From Chromatiales bacterium (lineage in GTDB: Bacteria; Pseudomonadota; Gammaproteobacteria; UBA6429; Thiohalophilaceae), in assembly GCA_027032075.1 (NCBI GenBank), contig JALVOC010000057.1:1-40749 (forward strand): a DNA stretch of 40,749 bases, given 5' to 3'. A program made the translations under genes and the position numbers. The notes beneath the pieces are model-generated. The model was not told the origin of the DNA. It worked only from the letters and a program-made list of their open reading frames with translations, and searched no databases. Shown one piece after another: positions 29,529 through 37,457 of the stretch. Position 1 is the stretch's first letter; each line of letters starts with the position of its first letter.

Positions 29529-29747
29529 TCACTCTTCATCCTTGAGCACATACAAGGCACCGCAATAAGGGCAACGCGCCTCACCACTCTCCTCGATTGC
29601 AAGATAAACCCGTGGATGGGAGTTCCACAGTGTCATGTTATCCATCGGACAATGCAGCGGCAGATCCTTGTGCGAGATCTCATAACGCTTCACCGCATTG
29701 GCGACACGGGGCTTTTGCTGCTTTTGCTGAGAGATATTCTGATTCAC
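29529..29747 (-). CDS. small zf-CHCC zinc-finger protein
   Basis: A 72-residue protein of the zinc-finger zf-CHCC family (related to the NDUFS6 domain of complex I). The metal-binding residues are in LPLHCPMDNMTLWNSHPRVYL and GEARCPYCGALY: Cys, His, Cys, Cys. I chose a GTG start at 29747, not the ATG at 29771, because a near-perfect ribosome binding site (TAAGGAG, 6 bases of spacing) precedes the GTG. The longer form would start 5 bp after the ilvE stop with no such site. It lies between ilvE and hldE on the same strand. The function is unknown; no partner is suggested by neighbours. Confidence 0.87.
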   Translation of the reverse strand: MNQNISQQKQQKPRVANAVKRYEISHKDLPLHCPMDNMTLWNSHPRVYLAIEESGEARCPYCGALYVLKDEE

Positions 29748-29776
29748 TGTGTACTCCTTAGCCTTGGTCATTTTCG

Positions 29777-30703
29777 CTATTCGGCGACGTGCTCCACCCA
29801 GTCGTGATATTTATCCAGCCGGCCGTGCACCAGATCGAAATACTGGCTTTGCAGAATTTCGGTTATCGGGCCACGACACCCTGCCCCGATGGTCCTGCCA
29901 TCCAGCTCACGGATCGGTGTGACCTCCGCCGCGCTGCCGGTAAAAAAGGCTTCATCGGCGATATAGACCTCATCACGGGTGATGCGCTTCTCACGGACTT
30001 CAATACCATTGTCATGCGCCAGCCGGAAAATGGTATCACGGGTGATGCCTTCCAGGGCGGAAGTCAGTTCCGGCGTATAAATCACCCCGTCACGCACGAG
30101 GAAAAAATTCTCTCCGCTGCCTTCGGCCACGAAACCATCCACGTCGAGCAGCAGCGCTTCGTCATAGCCGTCACGCAACGCCTCCTGCAGGGCCAGCATG
30201 GAATTCATGTAATTGCCGTTGGCCTTGGCCTTGCACATGGTGATATTGACATGATGGCGGGTAAAGGAAGAGGTCTTGATGCGGATCCCCTTTTCCAGCC
30301 CTTCGGCACCGAGATAGGAACCCCAGGACCAGGCGGCGATGATGGTATGGACTTTCAGATTATCCGCGCGCAGGCCCATCCCCTCGGCGCCATAAAAACA
30401 CATCGGGCGGATATAGGCGGAATCGAGCCGGTTTTCACGCACCACCGTTTTCTGTGCCGCGTTCAGCGTCTCCTTCTCGAAGGGGATCACCATCCCCAGA
30501 ATATGCGCCGAACGGAAGAGACGATCCGTGTGGGCCTGAAGACGAAAAATCGCCGCACCCTGCTCGGTATGGTAGGCGCGCAGCCCCTCAAACACCCCCA
30601 TGCCGTAGTGCAGGGTATGTGTCAGCACATGCACCTTGGCTTCACGCCAGGGCACCAGTTCACCGTCAAACCAGATGACGCCGTCACAATCGGCCATCGA
30701 CAT
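29777..30703 (-). CDS. ilvE: branched-chain amino acid aminotransferase IlvE
   Basis: A 308-residue fold-type IV PLP aminotransferase that makes the last step to valine, leucine and isoleucine. The Schiff-base lysine is K160 in CKAKANGNYMNS. THTLHYGMGVFEGLR, YIRPMCFYG, EGSGENFFLVRDG and FFTGSAAEVTPI are family hallmarks. The ATG at 30703 is preceded by GAGGAG with a 9-base gap, better than the ATG two codons on. It follows glnE by 147 bp, a gap that holds a hairpin. The glnE-ilvE-waaF order resembles Pseudomonas, where the amino acid gene sits upstream of LPS core genes. Confidence 0.97.
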   Translation of the reverse strand: MSMADCDGVIWFDGELVPWREAKVHVLTHTLHYGMGVFEGLRAYHTEQGAAIFRLQAHTDRLFRSAHILGMVIPFEKETLNAAQKTVVRENRLDSAYIRPMCFYGAEGMGLRADNLKVHTIIAAWSWGSYLGAEGLEKGIRIKTSSFTRHHVNITMCKAKANGNYMNSMLALQEALRDGYDEALLLDVDGFVAEGSGENFFLVRDGVIYTPELTSALEGITRDTIFRLAHDNGIEVREKRITRDEVYIADEAFFTGSAAEVTPIRELDGRTIGAGCRGPITEILQSQYFDLVHGRLDKYHDWVEHVAE

Positions 30704-30729
30704 TCCAAATTACTCCTCAAAAATATGCA

Positions 30730-30751
30730 GGCAGCGGGGAAGCCCCCTGCC
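30730..30751 (-). terminator. hairpin between glnE and ilvE, terminator or attenuator
   Basis: On the minus strand GGCAGGGGG-CTT-CCCCGCTGCC forms a stable stem of about 9-10 bp, followed a few bases later by TATTTTT and then the ilvE ribosome binding site (GAGGAG). It could end glnE transcripts or adjust read-through into the ilvE-LPS operon. The T-run is displaced by about 5 nt, so termination would be weak. No leader-peptide run of branched-chain codons was seen. Confidence 0.4.
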
Positions 30752-30850
30752 GAATCACGAAATCAAGCGGTGTATTCTATTAGAAAGGAAAGAGTTTGTC
30801 TTTGCGGGGCCGGCCCTGGATGGCTTTTCCGGGCTCCGCCAGCGGCTGGT

Positions 30851-33727
30851 TTACGATTCATCACCCAACCAGCGTTGCCAGATGGCCTGCACTTCCCGGC
30901 GCTGCTCGCGGAAACGGGCTGCGTCCACCGGGCCGCTTTTCTCTGCCAGCGCCCGCCGATGGAGCGTACCGCGGTACTGGCGGTAGATCTCGGCCAGGGT
31001 GCCTGTATCCTCTGCCGGCATCAGTTCCGCTTCACCCAGCCCGGCCAACAGCCGGATATTGTCGGTATATTCCAGCAGGCCGGGATGATGATGGGCATGG
31101 GCCAGCACACCATATTGCACCAGAAACTCGATATCGACCAAACCGCCCGCGCCCTGCTTCAGGTCGAACCACCTGTCACTGGAGCGATCCAGGTTTTCCC
31201 GCATGCGCTGGCGCATTTCCAGAATACCCTGACGCAACGCCACCCTCTCCCGCGGCTGGGCCAGGATTTCCCGCCGAATGCCCGTAAAATGCTCACCCAC
31301 CGCGCGATCCCCGGCCACCGGGCGCGCCCGCACCAGCGCCTGGTGCTCCCACAACCAGGCCTTGTTTCGCTGATAGGCCGCAAATGCCTTCAGATTGCTC
31401 ACCAGCAAACCGGACGCCCCATCCGGCCGCAGGCGCATATCCACTTCGTAGAGCAAACCGGAAGAGGTGTAGGCGCTAAGCACATGGATCAGCCGCTGGC
31501 CAAGACGGGCAAAAAACACTGGCAGATCCAGCGGCGATTCCCCGTCGGTCGTGCCGCTGCTGTCGGAGCCGTAGAGAAATACCAGATCCAGATCCGAACT
31601 GTATCCCAGCTCGATTCCCCCGAGTTTGCCGTAACCGATGATCGCAAATCCCTTGTCCGCATCCGCAGTGCCAGGAGGATAACCGTGACGGGCCACCAGG
31701 TGCCGCCAGGCCTGATCCAGCGCCTCCTCCAGCACCGTCTCGGCGATCCAGGTGAGGTGATCACTCACTTTCATCAGCGGCAGGGCGCCGGCGATATCCG
31801 CCGCCGCCACCCGCAGTACATTGATATGCTGGAACTGGCGCAGGTAATCCATCGCCAGTTCCTGATCCTCCGGCGCCACCCCGGCCATGCGGCGGGCCAG
31901 ATCCGCCGCCAATTCTGTTTTTTCCGGAGGAGTGTAGAGCGTCCGCGGATCCAGCAATTCATCCAGCAACAGCGGATAGCGTTCCAGATAGTGGGCGATC
32001 CAGGCGCTTTCACCGGCGAGGCGTACCAGCTGGGAGAGCGCCAGCGGATTCTCCAGCAACAGGGCCAGATACACACTGCGGCGGGCGATATGGGTAATCA
32101 GGTCCAGCAGCCGCAGAACCACCTCATCCGCGTTTTCCATCCGGCCCGCCGCCCCCAGCAACAGCGGTAAAAGCCGGTCGAGCCGCGGCCGCCCACGGCT
32201 GCTCAGGGAGTGGTAAGCCCTGCTCTGGCGCAACTCCTCCAGCCGCTTCAATAGCCCTTCAGCATCCTGAAACCCCGCCTGCCGCAATACCTGCAGACTG
32301 ACCGCATCGTCCAGGGTGCCCAGCCAGACACTGGCGAGATCGGCTTCGTTCTCGTCACCCCGCTCTGTCTGGGGTGCCTCGAACACCTGTTCGAAATGGC
32401 TGTGCACCCGTTGCCGGTGGGCCTTGAGCTCGCGGGAAAACGATTCCCAGTCCGGAAAATCCATGCTGAAAGCCAGGCGGATGCGTGCGGTTTCATCCTC
32501 CGGCAGCAGGTGGGTCTGCTTGTCGGCGACTTCCTGCAGCCGGTGTTCAACGGTGCGCAGAAAACAGTAAGCGGCGCTCAGCTCTGCCACCACAAACTCC
32601 GGCAGATAATCCGCCTTGCCGAGGTGCGCGAGCACCTTGAGGATCTTGCGTGCCGTCAGTTTGGCATCCCGTCCGCCTCGAATGAGCTGGAAAAGCTGGC
32701 CGATGAACTCCACCTCACGGATGCCGCCGGCTCCAAGCTTGATATTGTTCTCCATCCCTTTACGCCGGACTTCCCGGCTGATGAGGCTCTTCATTTCACG
32801 CAGGGATTCATAGGCGCCGAAATCGAGATAGCGGCGATAGACAAAGGGCCTGAGCATCGCCATCAGCCGATCCCCCGCCTGCCGATCACCGCCCACCACT
32901 CGCGCCTTGATCATGGCATACCGTTCCCACTCGCGGCCGTGGATCTGGTAATAGTTTTCCATCGCAGCAAAGGTACTCACCAACGCACCGCTGTCGCCGA
33001 AAGGCCGCAGGCGCATATCGACACGGAAGACAAACCCTTCGCTGGTCTGCTTGTCCAGCACGGTGATCAGTTTCTGCCCCAGGCGGGTAAAAAATTCTGC
33101 ATGACTCAGGCTGCGGCCCCTGCCCGTGATCTCCCCCTCCTCGGCATAACTGAAAATCAGATCGATGTCGGAAGAGACGTTCAGCTCCCAGGCACCCAGC
33201 TTGCCCATCCCCAACACCACCAGATTGATGGCCTGCCCCTCGGCATCACGCGGCGTGCCATGTTGCTCACACTGCCAGGCATACAATTTTGCCAAAGCCG
33301 TATCGATGCACGCCTCAGCCAGATGGGAAAGATCACGCATGGTTTCGGAAAGATCGGCCCAGGCGGCAATATCCCGCCAGATGATGCGCAGCATCTCCCG
33401 CTGCCGGAAACGGCGCAATGTGCTCATCAGCTCCGTCTCCTGCGTCACCGGCGAAAGCATGGCGGTCAACGCCTGCTGATAGGCCGTCCACGCATAGCTG
33501 CGTTGCAGATCGGTTTGTACCAGCTCCACAAACATCTCCGGCCGACGCACACAGAGTTCCGCCACATAGTCACTGGCCGCCCAGACTCTGGGCAAACTGG
33601 CAACCACCTCCGCAGGCAGGCCGGTGCCGGACGGTACCGCTGCCGAAAAATCCTGCCAGCGTATCGCCACCGGATCCTGTAAGGGCGCGGGTAAAGCGGC
33701 CAGTGCCTGCTCGAATGTTTTCTCCAT
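30851..33727 (-). CDS. glnE: bifunctional glutamine synthetase adenylyltransferase/adenylyl-removing enzyme GlnE
   Basis: A 958-residue enzyme that adds or removes AMP on glutamine synthetase in response to glutamine and PII. It has two homologous nucleotidyltransferase domains: the N-terminal (removing) one has the metal motif in VSSDIDLIFSY (D187, D189) and the C-terminal (adding) one in YSSDLDLVFLYG (D712, D714). Each is followed by its helical partner domain (GAGGIREVEFIGQLFQLI and GAGGLVDIEFLVQYGVL). Length is typical. The ATG at 33727 has GGAG directly upstream of it within 4 bases, a weak arrangement. The gene is first in its strand block, 87 bp after the antiporter gene, which is read in the same direction. 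Confidence 0.97.
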   Translation of the reverse strand: MEKTFEQALAALPAPLQDPVAIRWQDFSAAVPSGTGLPAEVVASLPRVWAASDYVAELCVRRPEMFVELVQTDLQRSYAWTAYQQALTAMLSPVTQETELMSTLRRFRQREMLRIIWRDIAAWADLSETMRDLSHLAEACIDTALAKLYAWQCEQHGTPRDAEGQAINLVVLGMGKLGAWELNVSSDIDLIFSYAEEGEITGRGRSLSHAEFFTRLGQKLITVLDKQTSEGFVFRVDMRLRPFGDSGALVSTFAAMENYYQIHGREWERYAMIKARVVGGDRQAGDRLMAMLRPFVYRRYLDFGAYESLREMKSLISREVRRKGMENNIKLGAGGIREVEFIGQLFQLIRGGRDAKLTARKILKVLAHLGKADYLPEFVVAELSAAYCFLRTVEHRLQEVADKQTHLLPEDETARIRLAFSMDFPDWESFSRELKAHRQRVHSHFEQVFEAPQTERGDENEADLASVWLGTLDDAVSLQVLRQAGFQDAEGLLKRLEELRQSRAYHSLSSRGRPRLDRLLPLLLGAAGRMENADEVVLRLLDLITHIARRSVYLALLLENPLALSQLVRLAGESAWIAHYLERYPLLLDELLDPRTLYTPPEKTELAADLARRMAGVAPEDQELAMDYLRQFQHINVLRVAAADIAGALPLMKVSDHLTWIAETVLEEALDQAWRHLVARHGYPPGTADADKGFAIIGYGKLGGIELGYSSDLDLVFLYGSDSSGTTDGESPLDLPVFFARLGQRLIHVLSAYTSSGLLYEVDMRLRPDGASGLLVSNLKAFAAYQRNKAWLWEHQALVRARPVAGDRAVGEHFTGIRREILAQPRERVALRQGILEMRQRMRENLDRSSDRWFDLKQGAGGLVDIEFLVQYGVLAHAHHHPGLLEYTDNIRLLAGLGEAELMPAEDTGTLAEIYRQYRGTLHRRALAEKSGPVDAARFREQRREVQAIWQRWLGDES

Positions 33728-33814
33728 AATATTAAAAACGGGTTCTCTCTGAAATTTGTGGATATCCCTGGAAGAGTATTACTCACGCCAACGCGCAAGG
33801 AAACAATGATCTGC

Positions 33815-35017
33815 CTACATGCGATTACCGTAATGCCCGTAAAACCACTTCATCACAAAAGGGGGTAATAGTGTGGTAAGTGCGATGACGATTACCATGC
33901 CCGCATAGATCTCATTGCTGAATATGCCGCTGACCCTTCCCAACTCAGCAAAAATGAGGCCCACCTCGCCACGGGGGATCATCGCCATACCGATCACCCA
34001 GCGGGCGACCCACGGTTCCCTGATAAGCATGGCAGCCACGAGCTTGCCCAAAATCGCCACTGCCAGCAATGACAGAGAAAAACCCCAGATAAAGGGCGAA
34101 TCCCAATCGATCTCGCGCAGATTGAGGGAAAGTCCCACGAACACGAAAAATATCGGCGTAAACAGATGGACGATGGGTCTCATCTGATCTTCGATGCGGT
34201 GCGCAAAATGCTCATCGGTGTGCAGCGCGACACCCAACGGCAGAAAAAAGCGTCTCGACAATGCCAGCCCTGCGGCAAAACCGCCAAGCAGCTCTGGCGC
34301 CCCCAATGCGTGAGCCAGCCAGGCGAAGAACAATACCAACGATACAATGGTGGTGGGCAGCAGGCCAGGGATCTCACTGACCGCATCGAAGTGCTTGATG
34401 ATCAATGAAATCAACTTGGCAGCGATGGGTGCCAGAACAAAAAAGGCGCCTACGAATACCATCACTTTGCCGGCGTTGAACAGGCTTACCCCGCCGCCGA
34501 TGGAAAACTCATAGAGCAGCGCCAACAGCACCACCCCAAGCACATCGTCCAATACGGCCGCACCCAGAACAATCTGACCCTCGGGTGCCTGCTGGCGCTT
34601 GAGATCAGACAATACGCGCACTGTAATGCCGATGCTGGTGGCAGTGAGCGTGCCGCCGATAAACAACGACACCAGCAACGACAGGCCAAAAAACCAGTAA
34701 CCCAGCGAGAAGCCCAATACCAGTGGCAGCACAAAGCCCGCCATGGCAACCACGAGAGACTTGATGCCGGTGCGCACCAGACGTTTGACATCGGTCTCCA
34801 AACCAACCTCGAACAACAGCAGGATAATGCCGATCTCCGCCATCAGTTTGATGGCCTCGACCGGTTCGATCCAGCCCAGCAGGCTTGGCCCCAGCACCAC
34901 CCCGGCGAACAGCTCACCGATCACCGATGGTGCCTGAAGCCGTATCGCCACTTCTGCGAACACCCGTGCCGTCAGGAGAATAACCAGCAGATAAAGAAAA
35001 AAGTCTTGTGTTTCCAT
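33815..35017 (-). CDS. cation:proton antiporter, CPA2 family (NapA-like, Asp-Asp type)
   Basis: A 400-residue membrane protein with about 12-13 predicted helices, of the Kef/NapA (CPA2) class. The ion-binding pair is D157-D158 in GAAVLDDVLGVVLLAL, the arrangement found in electrogenic Na+/H+ antiporters, and the unwound-helix segment TLTATSIGIT and the PRGEVGLIFA motif are present. The N-terminal APSVIGELFAGVVLGPSLLG is typical of the class. No cytoplasmic nucleotide-binding (TrkA) domain follows, unlike KefB/KefC. I chose the ATG at 35017; a GTG 15 bases upstream is also possible. It lies 205 bp downstream of an NhaR-type regulator on the same strand, which supports Na+ rather than K+ as the ion. 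That specificity remains inference. Confidence 0.9.
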   Translation of the reverse strand: METQDFFLYLLVILLTARVFAEVAIRLQAPSVIGELFAGVVLGPSLLGWIEPVEAIKLMAEIGIILLLFEVGLETDVKRLVRTGIKSLVVAMAGFVLPLVLGFSLGYWFFGLSLLVSLFIGGTLTATSIGITVRVLSDLKRQQAPEGQIVLGAAVLDDVLGVVLLALLYEFSIGGGVSLFNAGKVMVFVGAFFVLAPIAAKLISLIIKHFDAVSEIPGLLPTTIVSLVLFFAWLAHALGAPELLGGFAAGLALSRRFFLPLGVALHTDEHFAHRIEDQMRPIVHLFTPIFFVFVGLSLNLREIDWDSPFIWGFSLSLLAVAILGKLVAAMLIREPWVARWVIGMAMIPRGEVGLIFAELGRVSGIFSNEIYAGMVIVIALTTLLPPFVMKWFYGHYGNRM

Positions 35018-35222
35018 CAAACGTTCATCCACATATCATCGCCGCTGGCGGGCAGCGAAACTGAGCGGGATCGCTGAGCCACCAGCACGGCCCCTTGATG
35101 GTCTGGCGGTGGATGAACTCCCTGAAAGACGTGAATATCCTGGCGAAGGAGTTTTCCCCGGGAGGTGAAAAAGGTTTTTTTCCAGAGCACATCCTGATCC
35201 CCTCTCTTGTTTGTTCATTTAT

Positions 35223-36173
35223 TCATTTGCTCTTTTTACTTCTTTTTCGCTCGCGCGACTCTGCATGAGGCTGGGGATCGTCCCGAAACAACCATTCCCG
35301 CGCCATCTCGGTAATCGCAACCACGGCTGGATGGGATATCTTGCGCTCCACGGAAATCGCATAGAAGTGATCGCGCACTTCATCCGTTTGACCAATGGCC
35401 ACCACGTCATACTGTTTTTCCACTTCCGCCGCAATGGGTGTGGGCGCGACAAACACCCCGGTGCCAGCCCTGCCAAAGGCCTTCATCAAGGCACTGTCAT
35501 CGAACTCACCAACGATCCTGGGGTGAATATGCAAGCCATCGAACCATTGCACAAGGCGGCTGCGCACCATGGTTGTCTCTCCTGGCAGCAGCAATGGTGC
35601 GCCATTGAGTCTGTGCGGAAAGTCATTGCCGAGCTTGCGCGCCAGCTTTGACGTCGCGAAAAACGTAATACCGCAATCCCCGAGGGGGTGATTGAAACCG
35701 CGCACGTTCACACCCGGGGGAATGGGGCCGTCCGCGATCACCAGATCGACCCTGTGCACCGCCAGTTCGGTCAACAGGGCATCGATGGCACCCTCCCGGC
35801 AGACAATACGCACAGGTTCCGGTAACTGCAATGCCGGCGCCAGCAAACGATACGCAATGGACTTCGGCACCACATCCACCACGCCCACTTTGAACAGCTG
35901 CGGCCGTCCGTCCGGGAGATTACGCACCATTTCCTCGAGTTCACCACCCAGTGAAAAAATCTCGTCGGCATAGCTCAACACCAGCCGGCCGGTCTCCGTC
36001 AGTTCCAGGTTGCGCCCCACCCGGGTAAACAGGGCTTCACCCAGGTTTTCCTCCAGCAGACTGAGTTGTCCACTGATGGTCTGGGGTGTCAGATTCAGGC
36101 GCTCGCTGGCGCGCGCAATGCCGCCTGCCCTGGCAACCACCCAGAAATAGCGAAGGTGTTTGTAATTAATCAT
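35223..36173 (-). CDS. nhaR: LysR-type regulator, NhaR-like
   Basis: A 316-residue LysR-type transcription factor of the NhaR group, which activates Na+/H+ antiporter genes in response to Na+. The N-terminal winged helix-turn-helix (MINYKHLRYFWVVARAGG, ASERLNLTPQTISGQLSLLE) has the YKHLRYFW and TPQTISGQ features of NhaR. The effector domain (about 90-295) has the VGVVDVVPKSIAYRLL start. The C-terminus is basic (RERKRSKKSK). It starts at the ATG 36173 and is read in the same direction as the antiporter gene downstream; between them lie 205 bp with no other gene. A palindromic site just upstream may be its autoregulatory operator. Confidence 0.88.
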   Translation of the reverse strand: MINYKHLRYFWVVARAGGIARASERLNLTPQTISGQLSLLEENLGEALFTRVGRNLELTETGRLVLSYADEIFSLGGELEEMVRNLPDGRPQLFKVGVVDVVPKSIAYRLLAPALQLPEPVRIVCREGAIDALLTELAVHRVDLVIADGPIPPGVNVRGFNHPLGDCGITFFATSKLARKLGNDFPHRLNGAPLLLPGETTMVRSRLVQWFDGLHIHPRIVGEFDDSALMKAFGRAGTGVFVAPTPIAAEVEKQYDVVAIGQTDEVRDHFYAISVERKISHPAVVAITEMAREWLFRDDPQPHAESRERKRSKKSK

Positions 36174-36183
36174 CGCCCTATAA

Positions 36184-36208
36184 ATACTTCGTTTAATACG
36201 AACAGTAT
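36184..36208. promoter_or_regulatory. nested inverted repeats upstream of nhaR
   Basis: TTCGT-TTAAT-ACGAA (36188-36202) sits inside ATACT ... AGTAT (36184-36188 and 36204-36208), 11-35 bp before the nhaR ATG. LysR-type proteins bind imperfect dyads of about this size, usually near their own divergent promoters, and the HPF-like gene diverges from here. Binding by NhaR is inference. Confidence 0.4.
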
Positions 36209-36292
36209 AGTAATAATAATCGGATTTTTCTTAGTTACAAACCGGCCTACCATACCCTCAACCATCACCAGACCGGAACAATGGAGACAACG

Positions 36293-36643
36293 ATGCAAAT
36301 CGATATTCAAGCACGCGACTTCCACCTGACGAAGGCCTTGCGTGGCTACATCGAACGGCGCCTGGCTTTTGCCCTGAGTGCCCGTGACGAACACATCCAG
36401 CGTGTACGGGTACGGCTTTCCGATATCAATGGCCCGCGCGGCGGCGCCGACAAATGCTGCCACATCCAGGTGGTACTCGCCCATTTGCCGGATGTGGTGA
36501 TCAAGGATACGAAAGCGGATCTCTACACGGCCATCGACCTTGCAACCGACCGTGCCGGCCGCACGGTCGGACGCCGGCTGCTGCGGCAACGCATCCGGGA
36601 CCGCACATCCGGCCTGCAGGCCCCGGTATCGCTTGCCGATTGA
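36293..36643 (+). CDS. HPF/RaiA family ribosome-associated protein
   Basis: A 116-residue member of the ribosome hibernation/translation-inhibitor family, which binds the small subunit near the decoding centre. It starts MQIDIQARDFHLTKALRGYIERRL, a typical first strand and helix. It has a variable middle region with two adjacent Cys (DKCCHIQVVL), and ends with the second helix DLYTAIDLATDRAGRTVGRRL that carries the basic surface. I chose the ATG at 36293 because GGAG lies 6 bases upstream; an ATG at 36281 has none. It stands alone, 41 bp ahead of the BI-1 gene. It could be a shorter or divergent member that does not dimerise ribosomes. Confidence 0.88.
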   Translation: MQIDIQARDFHLTKALRGYIERRLAFALSARDEHIQRVRVRLSDINGPRGGADKCCHIQVVLAHLPDVVIKDTKADLYTAIDLATDRAGRTVGRRLLRQRIRDRTSGLQAPVSLAD

Positions 36644-36684
36644 GCCGCACCCACATGATTTGACATGACAGGAGACAAGCTACG

Positions 36685-37356
36685 ATGAACAAACCCATGA
36701 CAAATACCATTCCCCGCACCCAAACGTCCGTGTTGGCCACCAACAAGGTGATCCGTAACACCTATGCATTGCTCTCCATGACACTGCTGTTCAGTGCCTT
36801 GACGGCGGGTGTTTCCACAGCCTTGAATCTGCCCCACCCCGGCTTGTTGTTGACACTGGGTGGCTACTTCGGTCTATTGTTCGCCACCGCCAAATTTCGC
36901 AACAGCAGCCTGGGACTCGTCTTCGTATTCGCCCTGACCGGCTTTATGGGCTATACCCTGGGTCCACTCCTCAATGCCTACCTGAGCCTGCCCAATGGTG
37001 GTCAGTTGGTGATGACAGCCATGGGCGCCACCGGCGCCATCTTCCTCGGTTTGTCGGGCTATGCGCTTACCACGCGCAAGGACTTCAGCTTCATGGGCGG
37101 TTTTCTGATGGCCGGCATCCTGGTCGCCTTCCTGGCCGGCCTGGGCGCGGTGTTCTTTGAACTGCCCGGTTTGTCCCTGGCGGTGTCTTCCATGTTCGTG
37201 CTTCTCATGGCGGGCCTGATCCTGTACGAAACGAGTAACATCATCCATGGCGGCGAAACCAACTACATCATGGCGACCGTGACACTGTTCGTCTCGATTT
37301 TCAACCTGTTCACCAGCCTGCTGCATCTGCTGGGGTTCCTGGGTGGGGAAGAATAG
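36685..37356 (+). CDS. Bax inhibitor-1 family membrane protein (YccA-like)
   Basis: A 223-residue inner-membrane protein with seven predicted helices, of the BI-1/YccA/TMBIM family. In E. coli, YccA restrains the FtsH protease; other bacterial members act as pH-sensitive calcium leaks. The N-terminus is soluble (about 25 residues), and the helices include LLFSALTAGVST, LLLTLGGYFGLLFA and LLMAGLILYETSNIIHGGETNYI. The conserved Asp-type/His residues in the last helices (ETSNIIHGG) are in place. AGGAGA precedes the ATG at 36685 by 9 bases. The gene lies 41 bp after the HPF-like gene, probably co-transcribed; the downstream aldolase has its own ribosome binding site. Confidence 0.93.
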   Translation: MNKPMTNTIPRTQTSVLATNKVIRNTYALLSMTLLFSALTAGVSTALNLPHPGLLLTLGGYFGLLFATAKFRNSSLGLVFVFALTGFMGYTLGPLLNAYLSLPNGGQLVMTAMGATGAIFLGLSGYALTTRKDFSFMGGFLMAGILVAFLAGLGAVFFELPGLSLAVSSMFVLLMAGLILYETSNIIHGGETNYIMATVTLFVSIFNLFTSLLHLLGFLGGEE

Positions 37357-37457
37357 AGACGTAACACAAACCCGTCGGAATATACTGCATTGGATGATGC
37401 GCTATATATTAGGTAAGGCTGGAACTGCATCACGTACAGGTTGGGGAGGAAAGGAAT

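Noticed and set aside
29789-32170. 793-codon plus-strand frame opposite ilvE and glnE
   Set aside because: It is a chance antisense frame, rich in His, Gln and Arg, produced by codon bias of the two well-identified genes on the minus strand.
35036-35218. 60-codon minus-strand frame between nhaR and the antiporter gene
   Set aside because: Composition is Ser/Arg/Gly-rich without domain or convincing ribosome binding site; it is more likely a leader or control region.
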